From positions 1 through 64,000 of the forward strand of contig JAKSNS010000004.1 of assembly GCA_024399545.1 (NCBI GenBank): a stretch of 64,000 bases of DNA. The letters are read 5' to 3'. This document shows positions 6,428-19,836 of the stretch, one piece after another. The stretch's first letter is position 1. Every line of letters begins with the position of its first letter. Source of the DNA: Paludibacteraceae bacterium (lineage in GTDB: Bacteria > Bacteroidota > Bacteroidia > Bacteroidales > Paludibacteraceae). The translations under genes and the position numbers were made by a program. The notes under the pieces are model-generated. The model saw only the letters and a list, made by a program, of their open reading frames with translations, made no database searches and was not told the origin of the DNA.

Positions 6428-9400
6428 TTATTGATTCACATCCGAAAGGTCGTCAATGTCGGTGACATTACGGCTAACTTCCGCCTTTATCTGATAGTCG
6501 TCCATTGAAGTTACGATAAGGTTGTCGTACTCGCGGAGACCTGTTCCGGCAGGAATCTTATGACCACAGATTACATTTTCCTTCATACCCTCGAGGAAGT
6601 CAACCTTGGCATTGATGGCAGCCTCGTTGAGCACACGTGGAGTCTCCTGGAATGATGCGGCGGAGATGAAACTCTTGGTCTGAAGAGCCGCACGGGTGAT
6701 ACCTTGAAGCATCTGTATGGAAGTCGCAGGCTGTGCGTCACGGGTCTGTACCAGACGAAGGTCACGACGTTTGAGTGAAGAGTTCTCATCACGCAGTTTA
6801 CGCATAGTGACAATCTGACCAACAGAGAACACCTCTGAGTCGCCCTTGTCTGTAACGACTTTCCTACCCCAGATACGGTCATTCTCCTCAATGAAGTCAA
6901 GACGGTCAACCATCTGTCCCTCAAGGAAGCGCGTATCACCGGCATCATCAATCTGAACCTTGCGCATCATCTGTCGAACGATAACCTCAAAGTGCTTGTC
7001 ATTAATCTTAACACCCTGAAGACGATAGACATCCTGAACCTCGTTAACGATATACTCCTGAACAGCGGTAGGACCTTTGATGGCAAGAATGTCGGCAGGA
7101 GTTACGGCACCGTCAGAGAGTGGCGTACCTGCACGGACATAATCACCTTCCTGAACGAGCAATTGCTTGGAGAGTGAGACAAGGTATTTCTTCTCCTCGC
7201 CGGTCTTGGAGGTGACAACAACCTCACGGTTACCACGTTTGAGCTTGCCGAACGTGACTTCACCATCAATCTCGGCAACAACGGCAGGATTTGAAGGGTT
7301 ACGGGCCTCGAAAAGTTCGGTAACACGAGGAAGACCACCGGTAATATCACCGGCACTACCTACAGCACGTGGAATCTTAACGATAAGGTCACCAGGTTTG
7401 ATATGTTGTTTCTCCTCAATCTGAAGGTGGGCACCCACAGGAAGGTTGTATGTCTTGAGAATCTCGCCCGTTGAAGCCACAATCTTGGCGGCAGGAGCCT
7501 TTGTCCTATCCTTAGACTCGATGATGATACGTTCATTCATACCCGTATTATCATCCGACTCAGACTTGAAGGTGTTGTTCTCAATGAGTGACTCAAACTC
7601 TACATCACCCTCAACCTCAGACACTACGACAGCATTATATGGGTCGAACTCGCAAATCTTGTCACCTTTCTTGAGAATATCCTCAGGAGCGACAAAGAGT
7701 TTTGCACCGTAAGGAATTGACTGAGTGGTCAATGGAATACCAGTATTGAGGTCAATAAGACGCATTTCAGCCATACGACCGACAACAACCTGATATTTAG
7801 AGCCTGTTGCATCCTCAACATCTACTGTACGAAGCTCGTCAATCTCTAAACGTCCATCATACTTGGCGATAATGCTATTATCGACAGCAGCGTTAGAAGC
7901 CACACCACCGACGTGGAAGGTACGGAGAGTAAGCTGAGTACCAGGCTCACCGATAGACTGTGCAGCGATTACGCCGACAGCCTCGCCTTTGTTGACCAAA
8001 CGGCCAGTGGCAAGGTTACGTCCGTAACATTTAGCGCAAACGCCATGTTTAGCCTCGCAGGTAAGAACCGAACGGATTTCGACACGCTCAATAGGCGATT
8101 CTTGGATACGTTTGGCTGTTTCCTCGACTATTTCTTCTCCTGCATGGACAATAATTTCGCCGGAAAGAGGGTCAACGATGTCATGAACAGAGACACGACC
8201 AAGGATTCTTTCGTAGAGAGTCACGGCAACCTCCTCATTCTTCTTGATTTCAGTTGCTACAAGACCACGGAGAGTACCGCAATCCTCCTCGGTAATAATC
8301 ACATCATGCGAAACATCGACAAGACGACGGGTGAGGTAACCTGCATCGGCAGTCTTCAACGCTGTATCGGCAAGACCCTTACGGGCACCGTGTGTTGAGA
8401 TAAAGTACTCCAACACTGACAGTCCCTCCTTGAAGTTCGCAAGAATTGGGTTTTCGATAATCTGGTTACCTTCGGCACCTGCTTTCTGAGGCTTAGCCAT
8501 CAGACCACGCATACCTGAGAGCTGACGAATCTGCTCGCGGGAACCACGCGCACCAGAGTCAAGCATCATATAAATAGAGTTGAAGCCCTGATTGTCGGAC
8601 GAAAGTTTCTTCATCACGACATTGGTAAGCTCCTGATTGACGTGTGTCCATACATCAATAATCTTGTTGTAACGCTCACCGTTGGTAAGCACACCCATAT
8701 TATAGTCGTCCATAATGCTGTCAACCTCCTCGTAGCCTTTGCCTACAAGTTGTTCCTTCTCCTCAGGAACGATGACATCCGCAAGGTTGAACGAAAGTCC
8801 GCCCTTGAACGCATTATAGTAACCCATATTCTTAATCTTGTCAAGGAACTGGGCTGTACGGGCAACACCACATCTTTCAATAACATCGCTGATGACGTTA
8901 CGGAGAGACTTTTTGGAAAGAAGTATATTGAGGAAGCCACACTCTTTAGGAACGAACTCATTGACAAGTACACGTCCTACAGTGGTTTTCTCAACAATAT
9001 GGTTAATATAGTTGCCATCTGCATCACGGTCATCAACACGGACGTTGATAATAGCGTGAATATCGACAATCTTCTCATTATAAGCAATCTTGACCTCCTC
9101 AGGAGAGTAGAACGTGAGACCCTCGCCCTTGACGCCCGGACGCTCTTTGGTTATATAGTAAAGACCAAGAACCATATCCTGCGATGGCACGGTGATAGGA
9201 GCACCGTTGGCAGGGTTAAGGATGTTGTGCGAGGCAAGCATCAGCATCTGAGCCTCAAGTACAGCCTCATTGCCGAGAGGCAAGTGCACAGCCATCTGGT
9301 CACCATCAAAGTCGGCATTGAACGCAGTACAAGCCAATGGGTGAAGCTGGATAGCCTTACCCTCGATGAGTTTAGGCTGGAATGCCTGAATACCAAGACG

Positions 9401-10765
9401 GTGAAGCGTAGGGGCACGGTTGAGGAGAACTGGATGTCCTTTCATCACATGCTCAAGGATGTCCCATATCACAGGATCCTTGCGGTCAATAAACTTCTTG
9501 GCTGACTTGACAGTTTTGACGATACCACGTTCAATGAGTTTACGGATGATGAATGGTTTATAAAGCTCAGCCGCCATATCCTTAGGAAGACCGCATTCGT
9601 GCATATTGAGTTCAGGACCAACAACGATAACGGAACGTGCGGAATAGTCAACACGTTTACCGAGAAGGTTCTGACGGAAACGTCCCTGCTTACCTTTGAG
9701 ACCATCGGTAAGTGACTTGAGAGGACGGTTCTGCTCGCTCTTCATTGCGCTGGACTTACGGGAGTTGTCGATAAGTGAATCAACAGACTCCTGAAGCATA
9801 CGTTTCTCGTTACGGAGAATTACCTCTGGAGCCTTAATCTCCATAAGGCGTTTGAGACGGTTATTACGGATGATGACACGACGATAGAGGTCATTAAGGT
9901 CAGAAGTTGCAAAACGACCACCATCCAGAGGCACGAGAGGACGCAACTCAGGAGGAATGACTGGCAATGTCTTGAGAATCATCCACTCAGGCTTGTTATA
10001 TTCCCTTGAGGCACGGAAAGACTCAACGACGTTAAGACGTTTGAGTGCCTCGGTGCGACGCTGCTGCGAACCATCAGTGTTGGCTGTGTTACGCAATTCG
10101 TATGAAAGTTGGTCAAGGTCAAGGCTCTTCAGCATATCATAAATAGCCTCAGCACCCATCTTGCAGACGAATTTCTCAGGGTCAGAATCCTCCAGGAACT
10201 GATTTCCACGATAGTCTCTGTCTATTATCTCCTGAAGTTTCTGGTACTTTTCCTCGTCTATAAGGTCTCCTGCCATCACGCCTTCGTTGATGAGTTTGCC
10301 ATCCTCATCGAATTTTGCTTGGAGTACTCCTGGCTGGAGAACAATATACTTCTCATAATAAATGATAGCCTCAAGCTTCTTTGAAGGAAGACCAAGCAGG
10401 TAGCCTATCTTATTAGGTGTGGAACGGAAATACCAGATATGAGCCACTGGAACAACCAGTTGAATATGACCGGCACGTTCACGACGTACTTTCTTCTCGG
10501 TAACCTCTACGCCGCAACGGTCGCAGACTATACCTTTATACCTGATTCTCTTGTATTTACCGCAATGACACTCGTAATCTTTGGTAGGTCCGAAAATACG
10601 CTCACAGAACAAGCCGTCACGTTCAGGTTTGTACGTGCGGTAATTGATTGTTTCTGGTTTCAAGACCTCACCATGCGAAGACTCAAGAATCTCCTCTGGC
10701 GAAGCAAGGGTGATTCTGATCTTCGTAAAGTTGGTCTTGGCTTTATTATCATGTCTAAATGCCAT
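6428..10765 (-). CDS. rpoC: DNA-directed RNA polymerase subunit beta-prime
   Basis: 1445-residue beta-prime subunit. It carries the N-terminal zinc-binding [16 protein letters not shown] region (about 66-81) and the catalytic NADFDGD (483-489) that holds the active-site magnesium. The length is usual for Bacteroidota, which carry lineage-specific insertions. It starts 12 bases after rpoB and is the last gene of the rplKAJL-rpoBC cluster. Very long antisense frames overlap it and are composition artefacts. Confidence 0.99.
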   Translation of the reverse strand: MAFRHDNKAKTNFTKIRITLASPEEILESSHGEVLKPETINYRTYKPERDGLFCERIFGPTKDYECHCGKYKRIRYKGIVCDRCGVEVTEKKVRRERAGHIQLVVPVAHIWYFRSTPNKIGYLLGLPSKKLEAIIYYEKYIVLQPGVLQAKFDEDGKLINEGVMAGDLIDEEKYQKLQEIIDRDYRGNQFLEDSDPEKFVCKMGAEAIYDMLKSLDLDQLSYELRNTANTDGSQQRRTEALKRLNVVESFRASREYNKPEWMILKTLPVIPPELRPLVPLDGGRFATSDLNDLYRRVIIRNNRLKRLMEIKAPEVILRNEKRMLQESVDSLIDNSRKSSAMKSEQNRPLKSLTDGLKGKQGRFRQNLLGKRVDYSARSVIVVGPELNMHECGLPKDMAAELYKPFIIRKLIERGIVKTVKSAKKFIDRKDPVIWDILEHVMKGHPVLLNRAPTLHRLGIQAFQPKLIEGKAIQLHPLACTAFNADFDGDQMAVHLPLGNEAVLEAQMLMLASHNILNPANGAPITVPSQDMVLGLYYITKERPGVKGEGLTFYSPEEVKIAYNEKIVDIHAIINVRVDDRDADGNYINHIVEKTTVGRVLVNEFVPKECGFLNILLSKKSLRNVISDVIERCGVARTAQFLDKIKNMGYYNAFKGGLSFNLADVIVPEEKEQLVGKGYEEVDSIMDDYNMGVLTNGERYNKIIDVWTHVNQELTNVVMKKLSSDNQGFNSIYMMLDSGARGSREQIRQLSGMRGLMAKPQKAGAEGNQIIENPILANFKEGLSVLEYFISTHGARKGLADTALKTADAGYLTRRLVDVSHDVIITEEDCGTLRGLVATEIKKNEEVAVTLYERILGRVSVHDIVDPLSGEIIVHAGEEIVEETAKRIQESPIERVEIRSVLTCEAKHGVCAKCYGRNLATGRLVNKGEAVGVIAAQSIGEPGTQLTLRTFHVGGVASNAAVDNSIIAKYDGRLEIDELRTVDVEDATGSKYQVVVGRMAEMRLIDLNTGIPLTTQSIPYGAKLFVAPEDILKKGDKICEFDPYNAVVVSEVEGDVEFESLIENNTFKSESDDNTGMNERIIIESKDRTKAPAAKIVASTGEILKTYNLPVGAHLQIEEKQHIKPGDLIVKIPRAVGSAGDITGGLPRVTELFEARNPSNPAVVAEIDGEVTFGKLKRGNREVVVTSKTGEEKKYLVSLSKQLLVQEGDYVRAGTPLSDGAVTPADILAIKGPTAVQEYIVNEVQDVYRLQGVKINDKHFEVIVRQMMRKVQIDDAGDTRFLEGQMVDRLDFIEENDRIWGRKVVTDKGDSEVFSVGQIVTMRKLRDENSSLKRRDLRLVQTRDAQPATSIQMLQGITRAALQTKSFISAASFQETPRVLNEAAINAKVDFLEGMKENVICGHKIPAGTGLREYDNLIVTSMDDYQIKAEVSRNVTDIDDLSDVNQ

Positions 10766-10777
10766 ATTAGATATATA

Positions 10778-13700
10778 TTATTCGAGTTTTATACTTAATC
10801 CCAAACCGCGAAGCTCATGGATAAGGACATTGAGGGACTCAGGGATACCAGCGACAGGCATATTCTCGCCCTTAACGATAGCCTCGTAAGCCTTGGCACG
10901 GCCCATAACATCATCCGACTTGACAGTCAGAATCTCCTGAAGAACACTTGAAGCTCCGAATGCCTCAAGAGCCCAAACCTCCATCTCTCCGAAACGCTGA
11001 CCACCAAATTGTGCCTTACCGCCAAGAGGTTGCTGAGTGATGAGAGAGTAAGGACCGATAGAACGTGCGTGCATCTTGTCATCGACCATATGACCAAGCT
11101 TGAGGAAGTAAGTCACACCTACAGTGGCAGGTTGGTCAAAGCGGTCACCGGTCTCACCGTCGTAAAGATATGTCTTGCCGTATCTTGGAACGCCTGCCTT
11201 GTCGCACCACTCATTGAGGTCGTCAACTGATGCTCCATCGAAGATAGGGGTTGCAAACTTGACACCAAGTTCCTTACCTGCCCAACCGAGAACAGCCTCG
11301 AAAATCTGACCAAGGTTCATACGAGAAGGCACACCTAATGGGTTAAGACATATATCTACAGGAGTACCATCTGCGAGGAACGGCATATCCTCCTGACGGA
11401 CAATCTTCGACACGATACCCTTGTTACCATGGCGACCTGCCATCTTGTCACCAACACGGATTTTACGTTTCTTGGCGACATAGACCTTAGCGAGTTTCAT
11501 AATGCCCGAAGGAAGCTCATCACCGACACTGAGACTGAGTTTCTTACGCTTCAGTTGGGCATCAAGTTCCTTAACCTTGCGCAGATAGTTTGAAATGGTG
11601 TCACGAACGATGTCATTCTTCTGACTATCGGTTGTCCACTTGGTAAGTTGCACACTTGTGTAGTCTATCTCGTTGAGCTGCTTGAGAGTGAATTTCTGTC
11701 CCTTAGGGATGACCTCTGTGTTCATATAGCTCTTCACACCTTGAGATGTCTTACCGGTTATGGTAGCCATCAACTTGGTGACGAGAAGGTTTTTCAGTGT
11801 GGCAACCTCCTCACGGAATTCTTTCTCATATTGTTCGGCAATAGCCTTCTCAGCCTCACGGGTTTTCTTGCGGTTGTTGTTGACAGCCTTCTCATAGATG
11901 TCACGACCAATGATGACACCTTTAAGAGAAGGAGAAGCCTTGAGCGACGCATCCTTGACATCACCTGCCAAATCTCCGAATATTGCACGGAGAAGCTTCT
12001 CTTCAGGGGTTGGGTCAGTTTCACCCTTAGGTGTAATCTTTCCAACCAAAATGTCGCCAGGTATTACATGCGCACCTATGCGTATCAGACCATTAGCATC
12101 GAGGTTACGTGTCGCCTCCTCGCTTACGTTAGGAATATCTTTTGTAAACTGCTCTTCGCCACGTTTGGTCTCGCGCACTTCAAGTTGATACTCACTTACA
12201 TGGACTGAAGTAAATATGTCTTCACGGACGATACGCTCGTTAAGTACGATAGCGTCCTCATAGTTATAACCTTTCCAAGGAATGTAAGCCACCTTGAGGT
12301 TACGTCCGAGGGCGAGTTCACCGCCTTGCGAAGAATAACCCTCGGTCATAATCTGACCCTTGACGACACGTTCGCCACGACGGACGATAGGGCGAAGGTC
12401 AATAGTAGTATCCTGATTGGTACGACGGAACTTTGGCAACATATACTCTTTGACAGGTTCGTCAAAGGCACAGAATTCCTCATCTTCCGTCCTGTCGTAA
12501 CGCACACGGATTTTAGAAGCATCGACAAATTCAATAACGCCATCGCCTTCTGCTGCAACCTGTGTACGGGAATCCTGCATCATCTGACGCTCGATACCTG
12601 TACCTACGATAGGAGCCTCACTGCGGAGAAGTGGAACCGCCTGGCGCATCATGTTTGAACCCATCAACGCACGGTTTGCATCGTCATGCTCAAGGAATGG
12701 GATAAGTGCAGCCGCAATTGAAGCGATCTGTTGGGGAGCGACATCCATCAAGTTAACCTCTGTTGGCGTAACAAGAGGGAAATCAGCCTCTTGACGTGCC
12801 TTTACCTTCGTACGGATGAAAGTACCGTCCTCGTTGAGAGGAGCGTTACCCTGTGCAACTACTGATTCTTCCTCGTCTTCTGCCGTATAATATTTCACTC
12901 TTGTATTGTCAAGATCCACTTTGCCGTCGTCCACCTTGCGGTATGGGGTTGAAATGAAGCCAAGCTCATTAATCTTGGCATAAATGCAAAGTGAGGATAT
13001 CAGACCGATGTTAGGTCCCTCAGGGGTCTCGATTGGACAGAGACGGCCGTAATGCGTATAATGTACGTCACGCACCTCGAAACCTGCACGGTCACGCGAA
13101 AGACCACCAGGACCGAGGGCAGACAGACGACGTTTATGTGTGATTTCAGCCAATGGGTTGGTCTGGTCCATGAACTGCGACAACGCATTGGTACCGAAAT
13201 ATGTATTGATTACGGACGAGATAGTCTTGGTGTTGACTAACTCGGTAGGTGTGAACACCTCGCTATCCCTCACGTTCATTTTCTCACGGATGGTACGTGA
13301 CATGCGGGCAAGACCGACACTGAACTGGTTTGCCAACTGCTCGCCCACGGTACGTACGCGACGGTTGCTGAGGTGATCGATATCATCCACGGTAACCTTA
13401 GAATTGATAAGCTGAATCAGATACTTAATAATTTCAATAATATCCTCGCGCGTGAGCACCCTTGTTTTCATATCGGTGGTCAGGTTGAGTTTCTTATTGA
13501 TTCTGTATCTACCCACCTCGCCGAGGTCATAACGTTTTTCCGAGAAGAAAAGACCGTTAATCACATCACGGGCGGTCTGGTCGTCAGCAGGTTCAGCGTT
13601 ACGCAACTGACGGTAGATGTGAAGCACTGCGTCACGACCCGAGTTTGTTGGGTCCTTTTGTAATGTATTATATATAATCTGGAAATCGTTTTGGTTCTGA

Positions 13701-14596
13701 TCCTCTTTGTGAAGCAAAATCGTAGGGTTCTCAGAATCAACGATAGCCTGTATATTGTCATTTGAAATCAGTTGGTCGCGGTCAACGACGGTCACTGTAC
13801 GTGGTATTGAAGTAACCTCACCAGTAGCCTCGTCGTTGAATTCCTCGTAGTGTACCTTCAATACGCGTCCTGCAAGACGACGCCCCACGAGACGCTTAAG
13901 GTTTGTCTTATTGACTTTGACCTCCTCCGCCAACCCGAAGGTGTCAAGTATATCCTTATCGGTTTCAAAACCGATGGCGCGCAAAAGGGTAGTGACAGGA
14001 AGTTTCTTCTTTCTGTCGATATATGCGTACATGACATTGTTGATGTCAGTAGCGAACTCAATCCAACTGCCGCGGAAAGGTATGATACGCGCCGAATAAA
14101 GTTTCGTACCATTCGTATGGATACTCTGACCAAAGAACACGCCTGGCGAACGGTGGAGTTGTGAAACGATAACACGCTCAGCACCATTGATTACGAATGT
14201 ACCTTTGTCGGTCATATATGGAATGTTGCCTAAATAGACATCCTGGACGACCGTCTCGAAGGAATCATGGTCGGCGTCATTGCACGAGAGTTTCAGTTTC
14301 GCCTTGAGGGGTACGTTATAGGTAAGGCCACGGAGCAGGCACTCGTCAATCGTATATCTTGGTGGCTCTACGTAGTAATCCAAAAACTCAAGTTTGAAGT
14401 TGTTTCGGGTATCCTCTATTGGGAAGTTCTCCGAGAACACTTTGTACAGGCCTTCGTCTTTGCGATGGTCGGTCGAAGTGTCCAACTGGAAGAAATCCCT
14501 GAACGACTTAAGCTGCACCTCCAAAAAGTCTGGATATGGAAAAGGACATATTGTTCTGGCGAAGCTTATTCTTTGATTTTCAGTTTGTTGCGACAT
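10778..14596 (-). CDS. rpoB: DNA-directed RNA polymerase subunit beta
   Basis: 1272-residue beta subunit of RNA polymerase. It contains the rifampicin-region core ([18 protein letters not shown]) and the C-terminal switch/clamp segments ([20 protein letters not shown]). It is preceded by a 118-base gap from rplL that contains a strong hairpin, as is common where ribosomal protein and polymerase expression are uncoupled. Confidence 0.99.
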   Translation of the reverse strand: MSQQTENQRISFARTICPFPYPDFLEVQLKSFRDFFQLDTSTDHRKDEGLYKVFSENFPIEDTRNNFKLEFLDYYVEPPRYTIDECLLRGLTYNVPLKAKLKLSCNDADHDSFETVVQDVYLGNIPYMTDKGTFVINGAERVIVSQLHRSPGVFFGQSIHTNGTKLYSARIIPFRGSWIEFATDINNVMYAYIDRKKKLPVTTLLRAIGFETDKDILDTFGLAEEVKVNKTNLKRLVGRRLAGRVLKVHYEEFNDEATGEVTSIPRTVTVVDRDQLISNDNIQAIVDSENPTILLHKEDQNQNDFQIIYNTLQKDPTNSGRDAVLHIYRQLRNAEPADDQTARDVINGLFFSEKRYDLGEVGRYRINKKLNLTTDMKTRVLTREDIIEIIKYLIQLINSKVTVDDIDHLSNRRVRTVGEQLANQFSVGLARMSRTIREKMNVRDSEVFTPTELVNTKTISSVINTYFGTNALSQFMDQTNPLAEITHKRRLSALGPGGLSRDRAGFEVRDVHYTHYGRLCPIETPEGPNIGLISSLCIYAKINELGFISTPYRKVDDGKVDLDNTRVKYYTAEDEEESVVAQGNAPLNEDGTFIRTKVKARQEADFPLVTPTEVNLMDVAPQQIASIAAALIPFLEHDDANRALMGSNMMRQAVPLLRSEAPIVGTGIERQMMQDSRTQVAAEGDGVIEFVDASKIRVRYDRTEDEEFCAFDEPVKEYMLPKFRRTNQDTTIDLRPIVRRGERVVKGQIMTEGYSSQGGELALGRNLKVAYIPWKGYNYEDAIVLNERIVREDIFTSVHVSEYQLEVRETKRGEEQFTKDIPNVSEEATRNLDANGLIRIGAHVIPGDILVGKITPKGETDPTPEEKLLRAIFGDLAGDVKDASLKASPSLKGVIIGRDIYEKAVNNNRKKTREAEKAIAEQYEKEFREEVATLKNLLVTKLMATITGKTSQGVKSYMNTEVIPKGQKFTLKQLNEIDYTSVQLTKWTTDSQKNDIVRDTISNYLRKVKELDAQLKRKKLSLSVGDELPSGIMKLAKVYVAKKRKIRVGDKMAGRHGNKGIVSKIVRQEDMPFLADGTPVDICLNPLGVPSRMNLGQIFEAVLGWAGKELGVKFATPIFDGASVDDLNEWCDKAGVPRYGKTYLYDGETGDRFDQPATVGVTYFLKLGHMVDDKMHARSIGPYSLITQQPLGGKAQFGGQRFGEMEVWALEAFGASSVLQEILTVKSDDVMGRAKAYEAIVKGENMPVAGIPESLNVLIHELRGLGLSIKLE

Positions 14597-14643
14597 TTGA
14601 ATTTATGATAATTGTTGAATTTAAGAAAGGTGGAAACAAAATA

Positions 14644-14709
14644 CATAAAATGGTTTAGAGACTTGCCCCGAGAGCAAGAATCTAAACCACTGTTCCTGAT
14701 AAACAGGAA
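14644..14709 (-). promoter_or_regulatory. rplL-rpoB intergenic attenuator-like hairpins
   Basis: Two stems lie in the gap. The small one pairs TTCCTG with CAGGAA (14693-14698/14704-14709). The larger pairs TGGTTTAGA with TCTAAACCA (14651-14659/14681-14689), with an inner CTTGC/GCAAG, and is followed on the minus strand by TTTTATG. The position is the same as the attenuator/RNase III site of the enterobacterial cluster. Attenuation here is inference. Confidence 0.65.
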
Positions 14710-14714
14710 ACCTC

Positions 14715-15089
14715 TTACTTAAGTTCAACCTCAGCGCCTGCTTCAGTGAGCTGCTTTTTGAGGTTTTCTGCCTCTTCCTTAGCAAGACCCTCTTTGATTG
14801 TAGAAGGAGCACCGTCAACCATATCTTTAGCCTCTTTAAGACCAAGACCAGTGAGTTCCTTAACGAGCTTAACTACAGCAAGCTTGCTGGCACCAGCAGC
14901 CTTGAGTACTACGTCGAAAGAAGTCTTCTCCTCGACAGCAGGACCTGCTGCGGCAGGACCAGCGGCAACAGCTACTGCAGCAGCAGCTGGCTCGATACCA
15001 TATTCGTTTTTCAAAATTTCGGCCAACTCGTTAACCTCTTTAACAGTTAAGTTTACCAATTGTTCAGCAAAAGCTTTCAAATCTGCCAT
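14715..15089 (-). CDS. rplL: 50S ribosomal protein bL12 (L7/L12)
   Basis: 124-residue stalk protein that recruits translation GTPases. It has an N-terminal dimerisation helix, an Ala-rich hinge (about 36-50) and a conserved C-terminal domain with [12 protein letters not shown]. It is encoded 65 bases after rplJ, whose product anchors it to the ribosome. Confidence 0.99.
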   Translation of the reverse strand: MADLKAFAEQLVNLTVKEVNELAEILKNEYGIEPAAAAVAVAAGPAAAGPAVEEKTSFDVVLKAAGASKLAVVKLVKELTGLGLKEAKDMVDGAPSTIKEGLAKEEAENLKKQLTEAGAEVELK

Positions 15090-15154
15090 TGTCGTAATAT
15101 TTTAATTGTTTATTTTTTAAGTTTAGTGACCTCAGCGTCGGAAGGTCTTATTGA

Positions 15155-15670
15155 TTATTGACGCTCAGCCAAAGTTTTCAGCACGCCATGGATAGTGTTG
15201 CCACCAGACTGAAGGGCGGAAACGACATTCTTGGCAGGGGATTGCAACAGTGCAATAACATCTGCGATGAGTTCGTTTTTGCTCTTGATATTGCAAAGAG
15301 TCTCAAGCTGGTCTGCGCCATAGATTGACTCTTCAACGTATGCAGCCTTCAGTGTTGGCTTCATGTTCTTGCCGTTGAAATCCTTTATAAGGCGGGCAGG
15401 AGCATTTCCGACGTTCGAAAGCAAAACTGCGGTGTTCTCTTTGAGAGATGGATACAGAGGTGAGTAATCACCTTCAAGCTGGTCAAGGGCTTTAATCATA
15501 AGCTTGTTCTTAACCACCATCATCTTGATGTCGGCCTTAAAACAAGCCCTGCGCAATTCGCTGACCTGAGCCGCATTCATACCCGAAGTCTCTGTCAGGT
15601 AGAAATGTGAATACTGCGAAACAACCTCTTTTATTTTTTCAACGATAACGCTTTTATCTTCCTTTTTCAT
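15155..15670 (-). CDS. rplJ: 50S ribosomal protein uL10
   Basis: 171-residue stalk base protein that binds 23S rRNA and L12 dimers. The N-terminal domain includes MNAAQVSELRRACFK. In many bacteria the L10-L12 complex represses its own mRNA. The 12-base gap to rplA here leaves little room for a separate leader. Confidence 0.98.
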   Translation of the reverse strand: MKKEDKSVIVEKIKEVVSQYSHFYLTETSGMNAAQVSELRRACFKADIKMMVVKNKLMIKALDQLEGDYSPLYPSLKENTAVLLSNVGNAPARLIKDFNGKNMKPTLKAAYVEESIYGADQLETLCNIKSKNELIADVIALLQSPAKNVVSALQSGGNTIHGVLKTLAERQ

Positions 15671-15682
15671 AATACCGGATTA

Positions 15683-16381
15683 TTAGTTCTCTTCGAACGA
15701 TTTAACATCAAGTTTTATACCACGACTCATTGTCGAAGAAAGATAAACGCTCTTAACATACGTACCCTTTGCAGAAGATGGTTTCAGTTTCATGATTGTA
15801 TTCATAAACTCGCGGGCATTGCCTGCAATCTGCTCTGGGGTGAATGACACTTTACCGATTGATGTGTGAACGATACCAGTCTTGTCAACCTTGAAGTCAA
15901 TCTTACCTTGTTTTACTTCCTTGACAGCATTGGCGATGTCCATAGTTACGGTACCGCTCTTAGGGTTTGGCATAAGGCCACGTGGACCGAGGATACGACC
16001 GAGTGCACCGATTTTACCCATAATCTGAGGCATAGTGATGATGACATCAACGTCAGTCCAACCGCCCTTGATTTTCTCGATATACTCATCCAATCCTACA
16101 TAGTCTGCGCCTGCAGCCTTAGCATCTGCCTCTTTATCTGATGTACAGAGTGCAAGCACGCGTACCTGCTTACCAGTACCATTTGGAAGGGATACGACAC
16201 CACGTACCATTTGGTTTGCCTTACGAGGGTCAACGCCAAGACGTACGTCAATGTCAACAGATGCATCAAATTTCGTGGTTGTGATTTCCTTTACCAACTG
16301 AGAAGCCTCTTTCAGAGTGTAAGCTTTATTCGCTTCAATCTTCTCAGCAACCAACTTCTGTTTTTTTGTAAGTTTACTCAT
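15683..16381 (-). CDS. rplA: 50S ribosomal protein uL1
   Basis: 232-residue L1, which binds the 23S rRNA L1 stalk and is a translational repressor of its own operon in other bacteria. The signature [14 protein letters not shown] lies in the central domain. It is 21 bases downstream of rplK. Confidence 0.99.
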   Translation of the reverse strand: MSKLTKKQKLVAEKIEANKAYTLKEASQLVKEITTTKFDASVDIDVRLGVDPRKANQMVRGVVSLPNGTGKQVRVLALCTSDKEADAKAAGADYVGLDEYIEKIKGGWTDVDVIITMPQIMGKIGALGRILGPRGLMPNPKSGTVTMDIANAVKEVKQGKIDFKVDKTGIVHTSIGKVSFTPEQIAGNAREFMNTIMKLKPSSAKGTYVKSVYLSSTMSRGIKLDVKSFEEN

Positions 16382-16402
16382 TTCAAATTGAAGTTTTAAA
16401 GA

Positions 16403-16843
16403 TTACATATTTGGGAACTCTCCTTTTACGGAGATACCCATACTTCTCGCTGTACCAGCAACCATCTTCATAGCAGCCTTTACTTCGAAGCAGTTCAGGT
16501 CAGGCATTTTATCCTCTGCGATAGTCTTCACCTGATCCCAACTGATTTCAGCCACTTTCTTACGGTTAGGCTCGGCACTACCTGATTTTGCCTTTGCTGC
16601 CTCAAGGAGCTGTACTGCCACAGGTGGAGTCTTAACTACGAAAGTGAATGTCTTATCTGCGAAATAGGTGATTACTACAGGGAGTACCTTACCAGCCTTA
16701 TCCTGTGTTCTGGCATTGAACTGCTTGCAGAAATCCATTATGTTGATACCCTTGGAACCAAGAGCTGGACCTACGGGAGGTGATGGATTTGCTGCGCCAC
16801 CTTTGATTTGTAACTTAATAAAGCCAGCAACTTCTTTTGCCAT
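16403..16843 (-). CDS. rplK: 50S ribosomal protein uL11
   Basis: 146-residue L11 of the GTPase-associated centre. The N-terminal [20 protein letters not shown] and the C-terminal [10 protein letters not shown] are diagnostic. It follows nusG by 67 bases. Confidence 0.99.
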   Translation of the reverse strand: MAKEVAGFIKLQIKGGAANPSPPVGPALGSKGINIMDFCKQFNARTQDKAGKVLPVVITYFADKTFTFVVKTPPVAVQLLEAAKAKSGSAEPNRKKVAEISWDQVKTIAEDKMPDLNCFEVKAAMKMVAGTARSMGISVKGEFPNM

Positions 16844-16910
16844 TGTTTTTTTGTTTTTTGTAAGTTGTAAAATAGACGAAGGGGATAACCACTTCCCGTA
16901 ACAGATGCGG

Positions 16911-17471
16911 CTATTCCTTTACTACTTGCGAGAAACTTAACTCCACAGTCGTGTTGCGACCGAATATGGAGACGAGTACTTTCAGTTTCTTCTTCTCGTC
17001 ATTGACCTCATCAATTGTACCGGAGAAACCGTTGAACGGATCGGTGATTACCTTGACGGTATCACCTACATGGAAGCAATATTCATCGCTTTCCCCAATC
17101 TGGTCAAAACTGGTCTGATAACCTTGAAGACGACGGACTTCGGCCGCTGTAAGGCAATTTGGTTCTTTGTTCAAATCATTGCCGACAAAACCCATTATGT
17201 GTGGGATGCTGTCACGCAAAAGACTTGGCAACTCTTTCGCATAGATCGCCTCGATAAAGACATATCCAGGAAAGAGCAGCACCTCTTTTTCCTTTTTCTT
17301 GCCGTCCTGGGTAAGAATAACCTTCTTTTCGGTAGGAGACAACACCTGAGTAACAAAGGAAGCAAGAACCGAATTAGGCTTTGTGATATCAGCCATAATA
17401 TAGTCCCTTACTTTAGCCTCCTTACCACTTATCGTATGCACGGCATACCATTTAGCAACATTCTCAGCCAT
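16911..17471 (-). CDS. nusG: Transcription termination/antitermination protein NusG
   Basis: 186-residue NusG with the N-terminal NGN domain ([15 protein letters not shown], residues 7-21) and the C-terminal KOW domain containing [16 protein letters not shown]. An AGGAGG ribosome-binding site lies at about 17474-17479 on the minus strand. It sits between secE and rplK as in most bacteria. Confidence 0.98.
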   Translation of the reverse strand: MAENVAKWYAVHTISGKEAKVRDYIMADITKPNSVLASFVTQVLSPTEKKVILTQDGKKKEKEVLLFPGYVFIEAIYAKELPSLLRDSIPHIMGFVGNDLNKEPNCLTAAEVRRLQGYQTSFDQIGESDEYCFHVGDTVKVITDPFNGFSGTIDEVNDEKKKLKVLVSIFGRNTTVELSFSQVVKE

Positions 17472-17489
17472 CGCAAAACCTCCTACGGA

Positions 17490-17678
17490 TTAGATAATCT
17501 TGTAAACCAAGGTCATAAGGTTCTCAAAACCAAGATCCATAACCCATACTATCAGTGCTATAACCACGGAAGCAATTAAAACGACTACGGCACTGTTAGT
17601 GAGCTCCTTCCGAGTAGGCCACGAGGTCTTCTCCTTCAGCTCTTTGTAGGATTCCTTCAAGTAATCGTTAAGTTTCAT
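17490..17678 (-). CDS. secE: Preprotein translocase subunit SecE
   Basis: 62-residue single-span SecE. It starts at MKLNDYLKESYKEL, has the amphipathic KTSWPTRKEL segment and one membrane helix (about 29-48). A longer frame runs to 17726 but would read through the tRNA-Trp gene, so the Met at 17678 is chosen. Confidence 0.96.
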   Translation of the reverse strand: MKLNDYLKESYKELKEKTSWPTRKELTNSAVVVLIASVVIALIVWVMDLGFENLMTLVYKII

Positions 17679-17693
17679 TTTCCTAATTTGTTT

Positions 17694-17769
17694 TGGCACG
17701 GGTTGAGAGACTCGAACTCCCGACACTTGGTTTTGGAGACCAATGCTCTACCAACTGAGCTAAACCCGT
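17694..17769 (-). tRNA. tRNA-Trp (CCA)
   Basis: Minus-strand cloverleaf. Acceptor stem ACGGGTT/AACCCGT, anticodon CCA in loop CTCCAAA, T-loop TTCGAGT, discriminator G. The 3-prime CCA is encoded (plus-strand TGG at 17694-17696). It lies between tuf and secE, the conserved position. Confidence 0.97.
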
Positions 17770-17773
17770 ATTC

Positions 17774-17817
17774 AAAAAGGAGGCGGAAACCAAGCATTCG
17801 CAATTTCCGCTCCTTTT
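17774..17817 (-). terminator. Terminator-like hairpin between tuf and tRNA-Trp
   Basis: On the minus strand AAAAGGAG-CGGAAA pairs with TTTCCG-CCTCCTTTT around a loop of about 14 bases, followed by T residues. It lies 67 bases past the tuf stop and 5 bases before tRNA-Trp. It probably ends part of tuf transcription while letting some pass into secE-nusG-rpl. No separate promoter for tRNA-Trp is visible. Confidence 0.65.
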
Positions 17818-17884
17818 ATTATGTATTGTTTAACACCTGTCTAAACGATTGACGGACAAACCGTCACACCATTCGGAGAAAGTA

Positions 17885-19072
<1,188 letters not shown>

Positions 19073-19099
19073 AACTCGAATTTTTTAATTGTTAATATG

Positions 19100-19171
<72 letters not shown>

Positions 19172-19178
19172 AATAACG

Positions 19179-19261
19179 TGGGCAGTGATGGATTCGAACC
19201 ACCGAAGGCGAAAGCCAGCTGAGTTACAGTCAGCCCCATTTGGCCACTCTGGTAACTGCCC
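19179..19261 (-). tRNA. tRNA-Tyr (GTA)
   Basis: 83-base tRNA with a long variable arm, acceptor stem GGGCAGT/ACTGCCC, anticodon GTA, discriminator A. CCA is not encoded. Only 7 bases separate it from tRNA-Thr(GGT). In the enterobacterial tufB operon a tRNA-Gly lies at this spot. Confidence 0.96.
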
Positions 19262-19273
19262 TTATTTCCCTTG

Positions 19274-19347
19274 AGCCTCTTGTCGGATTCGAACCAACGA
19301 CCCCGAGATTACAAATCACGTGCTCTGGCCAGCTGAGCTAAAGAGGC
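19274..19347 (-). tRNA. tRNA-Thr (TGT)
   Basis: Acceptor stem GCCTCTT/AAGAGGC, anticodon loop TTTGTAA (anticodon TGT). The anticodon stem CGTGA/TCTCG contains one T-T mismatch. Discriminator T, CCA not encoded. It is the first gene of the tRNA-tuf transcript. Confidence 0.94.
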
Positions 19348-19397
19348 ATTGAAACAAGCCGAAAACGGAGAAGCATAGACCCCTTCTTTTCGGCTTG

Positions 19398-19428
19398 CAA
19401 AGTTACGCTTTTTTCGTCACTTGACAAA
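19398..19428 (-). promoter_or_regulatory. Promoter of the tRNA-tuf operon
   Basis: TTTG (19428-19425), 19 bases, TAACTTTG (19405-19398) on the minus strand, a near-ideal Bacteroidota promoter. Transcription should start about 45 bases before tRNA-Thr(TGT). Confidence 0.85.
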
Positions 19429-19514
19429 ACATTTTCGCATTTTTATTTCAAAAAATATCATCTTTTCTGTCAGCAACCTTATTTACAAGCATTTATAGGT
19501 ACGGCAAAAAAGAA

Positions 19515-19805
19515 TTATTCCTTATCTTTTGCCTTTTTCACCTGCCTTTCGAGGGCTTCAAGCGACAAATCCAACGCCTCCTCGAATGTGTCACACGTTT
19601 TCGAAGCAAAGAATTTCCCGTTCGACCCTGTAAAATTAATCTGCACTTCCTTGTTCAGGTTCGTCTCAGGCTTAACCAATTTCATAGTGACGTCAATGAG
19701 GGCGGCATGGGCATCCCAACGCTCCACCTTGGCGACTTTTTTCTGAATGAACTGCTGAAGTTTCTCATTTGGTTCAAACTTAACTGCATTGATTTTGACT
19801 TCCAT
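19515..19805 (-). CDS. hpf: Ribosome hibernation-promoting factor (HPF/YfiA family)
   Basis: 96-residue short-form protein that binds resting ribosomes. The sequence MEVKINAVKFEPNEKLQQF begins the beta-alpha-beta-beta-beta-alpha fold. The frame can be extended to 19868, but AGGAGGTAAT directly precedes the ATG at 19805, which fixes the start. It lies 31 bases after xerC and probably shares its transcript. It lacks the C-terminal dimerisation domain of long HPF. Confidence 0.92.
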   Translation of the reverse strand: MEVKINAVKFEPNEKLQQFIQKKVAKVERWDAHAALIDVTMKLVKPETNLNKEVQINFTGSNGKFFASKTCDTFEEALDLSLEALERQVKKAKDKE

Positions 19806-19836
19806 AATTACCTCCTGTTTAAATGTGATTATATAT

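Noticed and set aside
8642-9505. Plus-strand frame of 287 codons
   Set aside because: Fully antisense to rpoC, with no ribosome-binding site or recognisable protein. It is a shadow of the strongly biased rpoC coding sequence.
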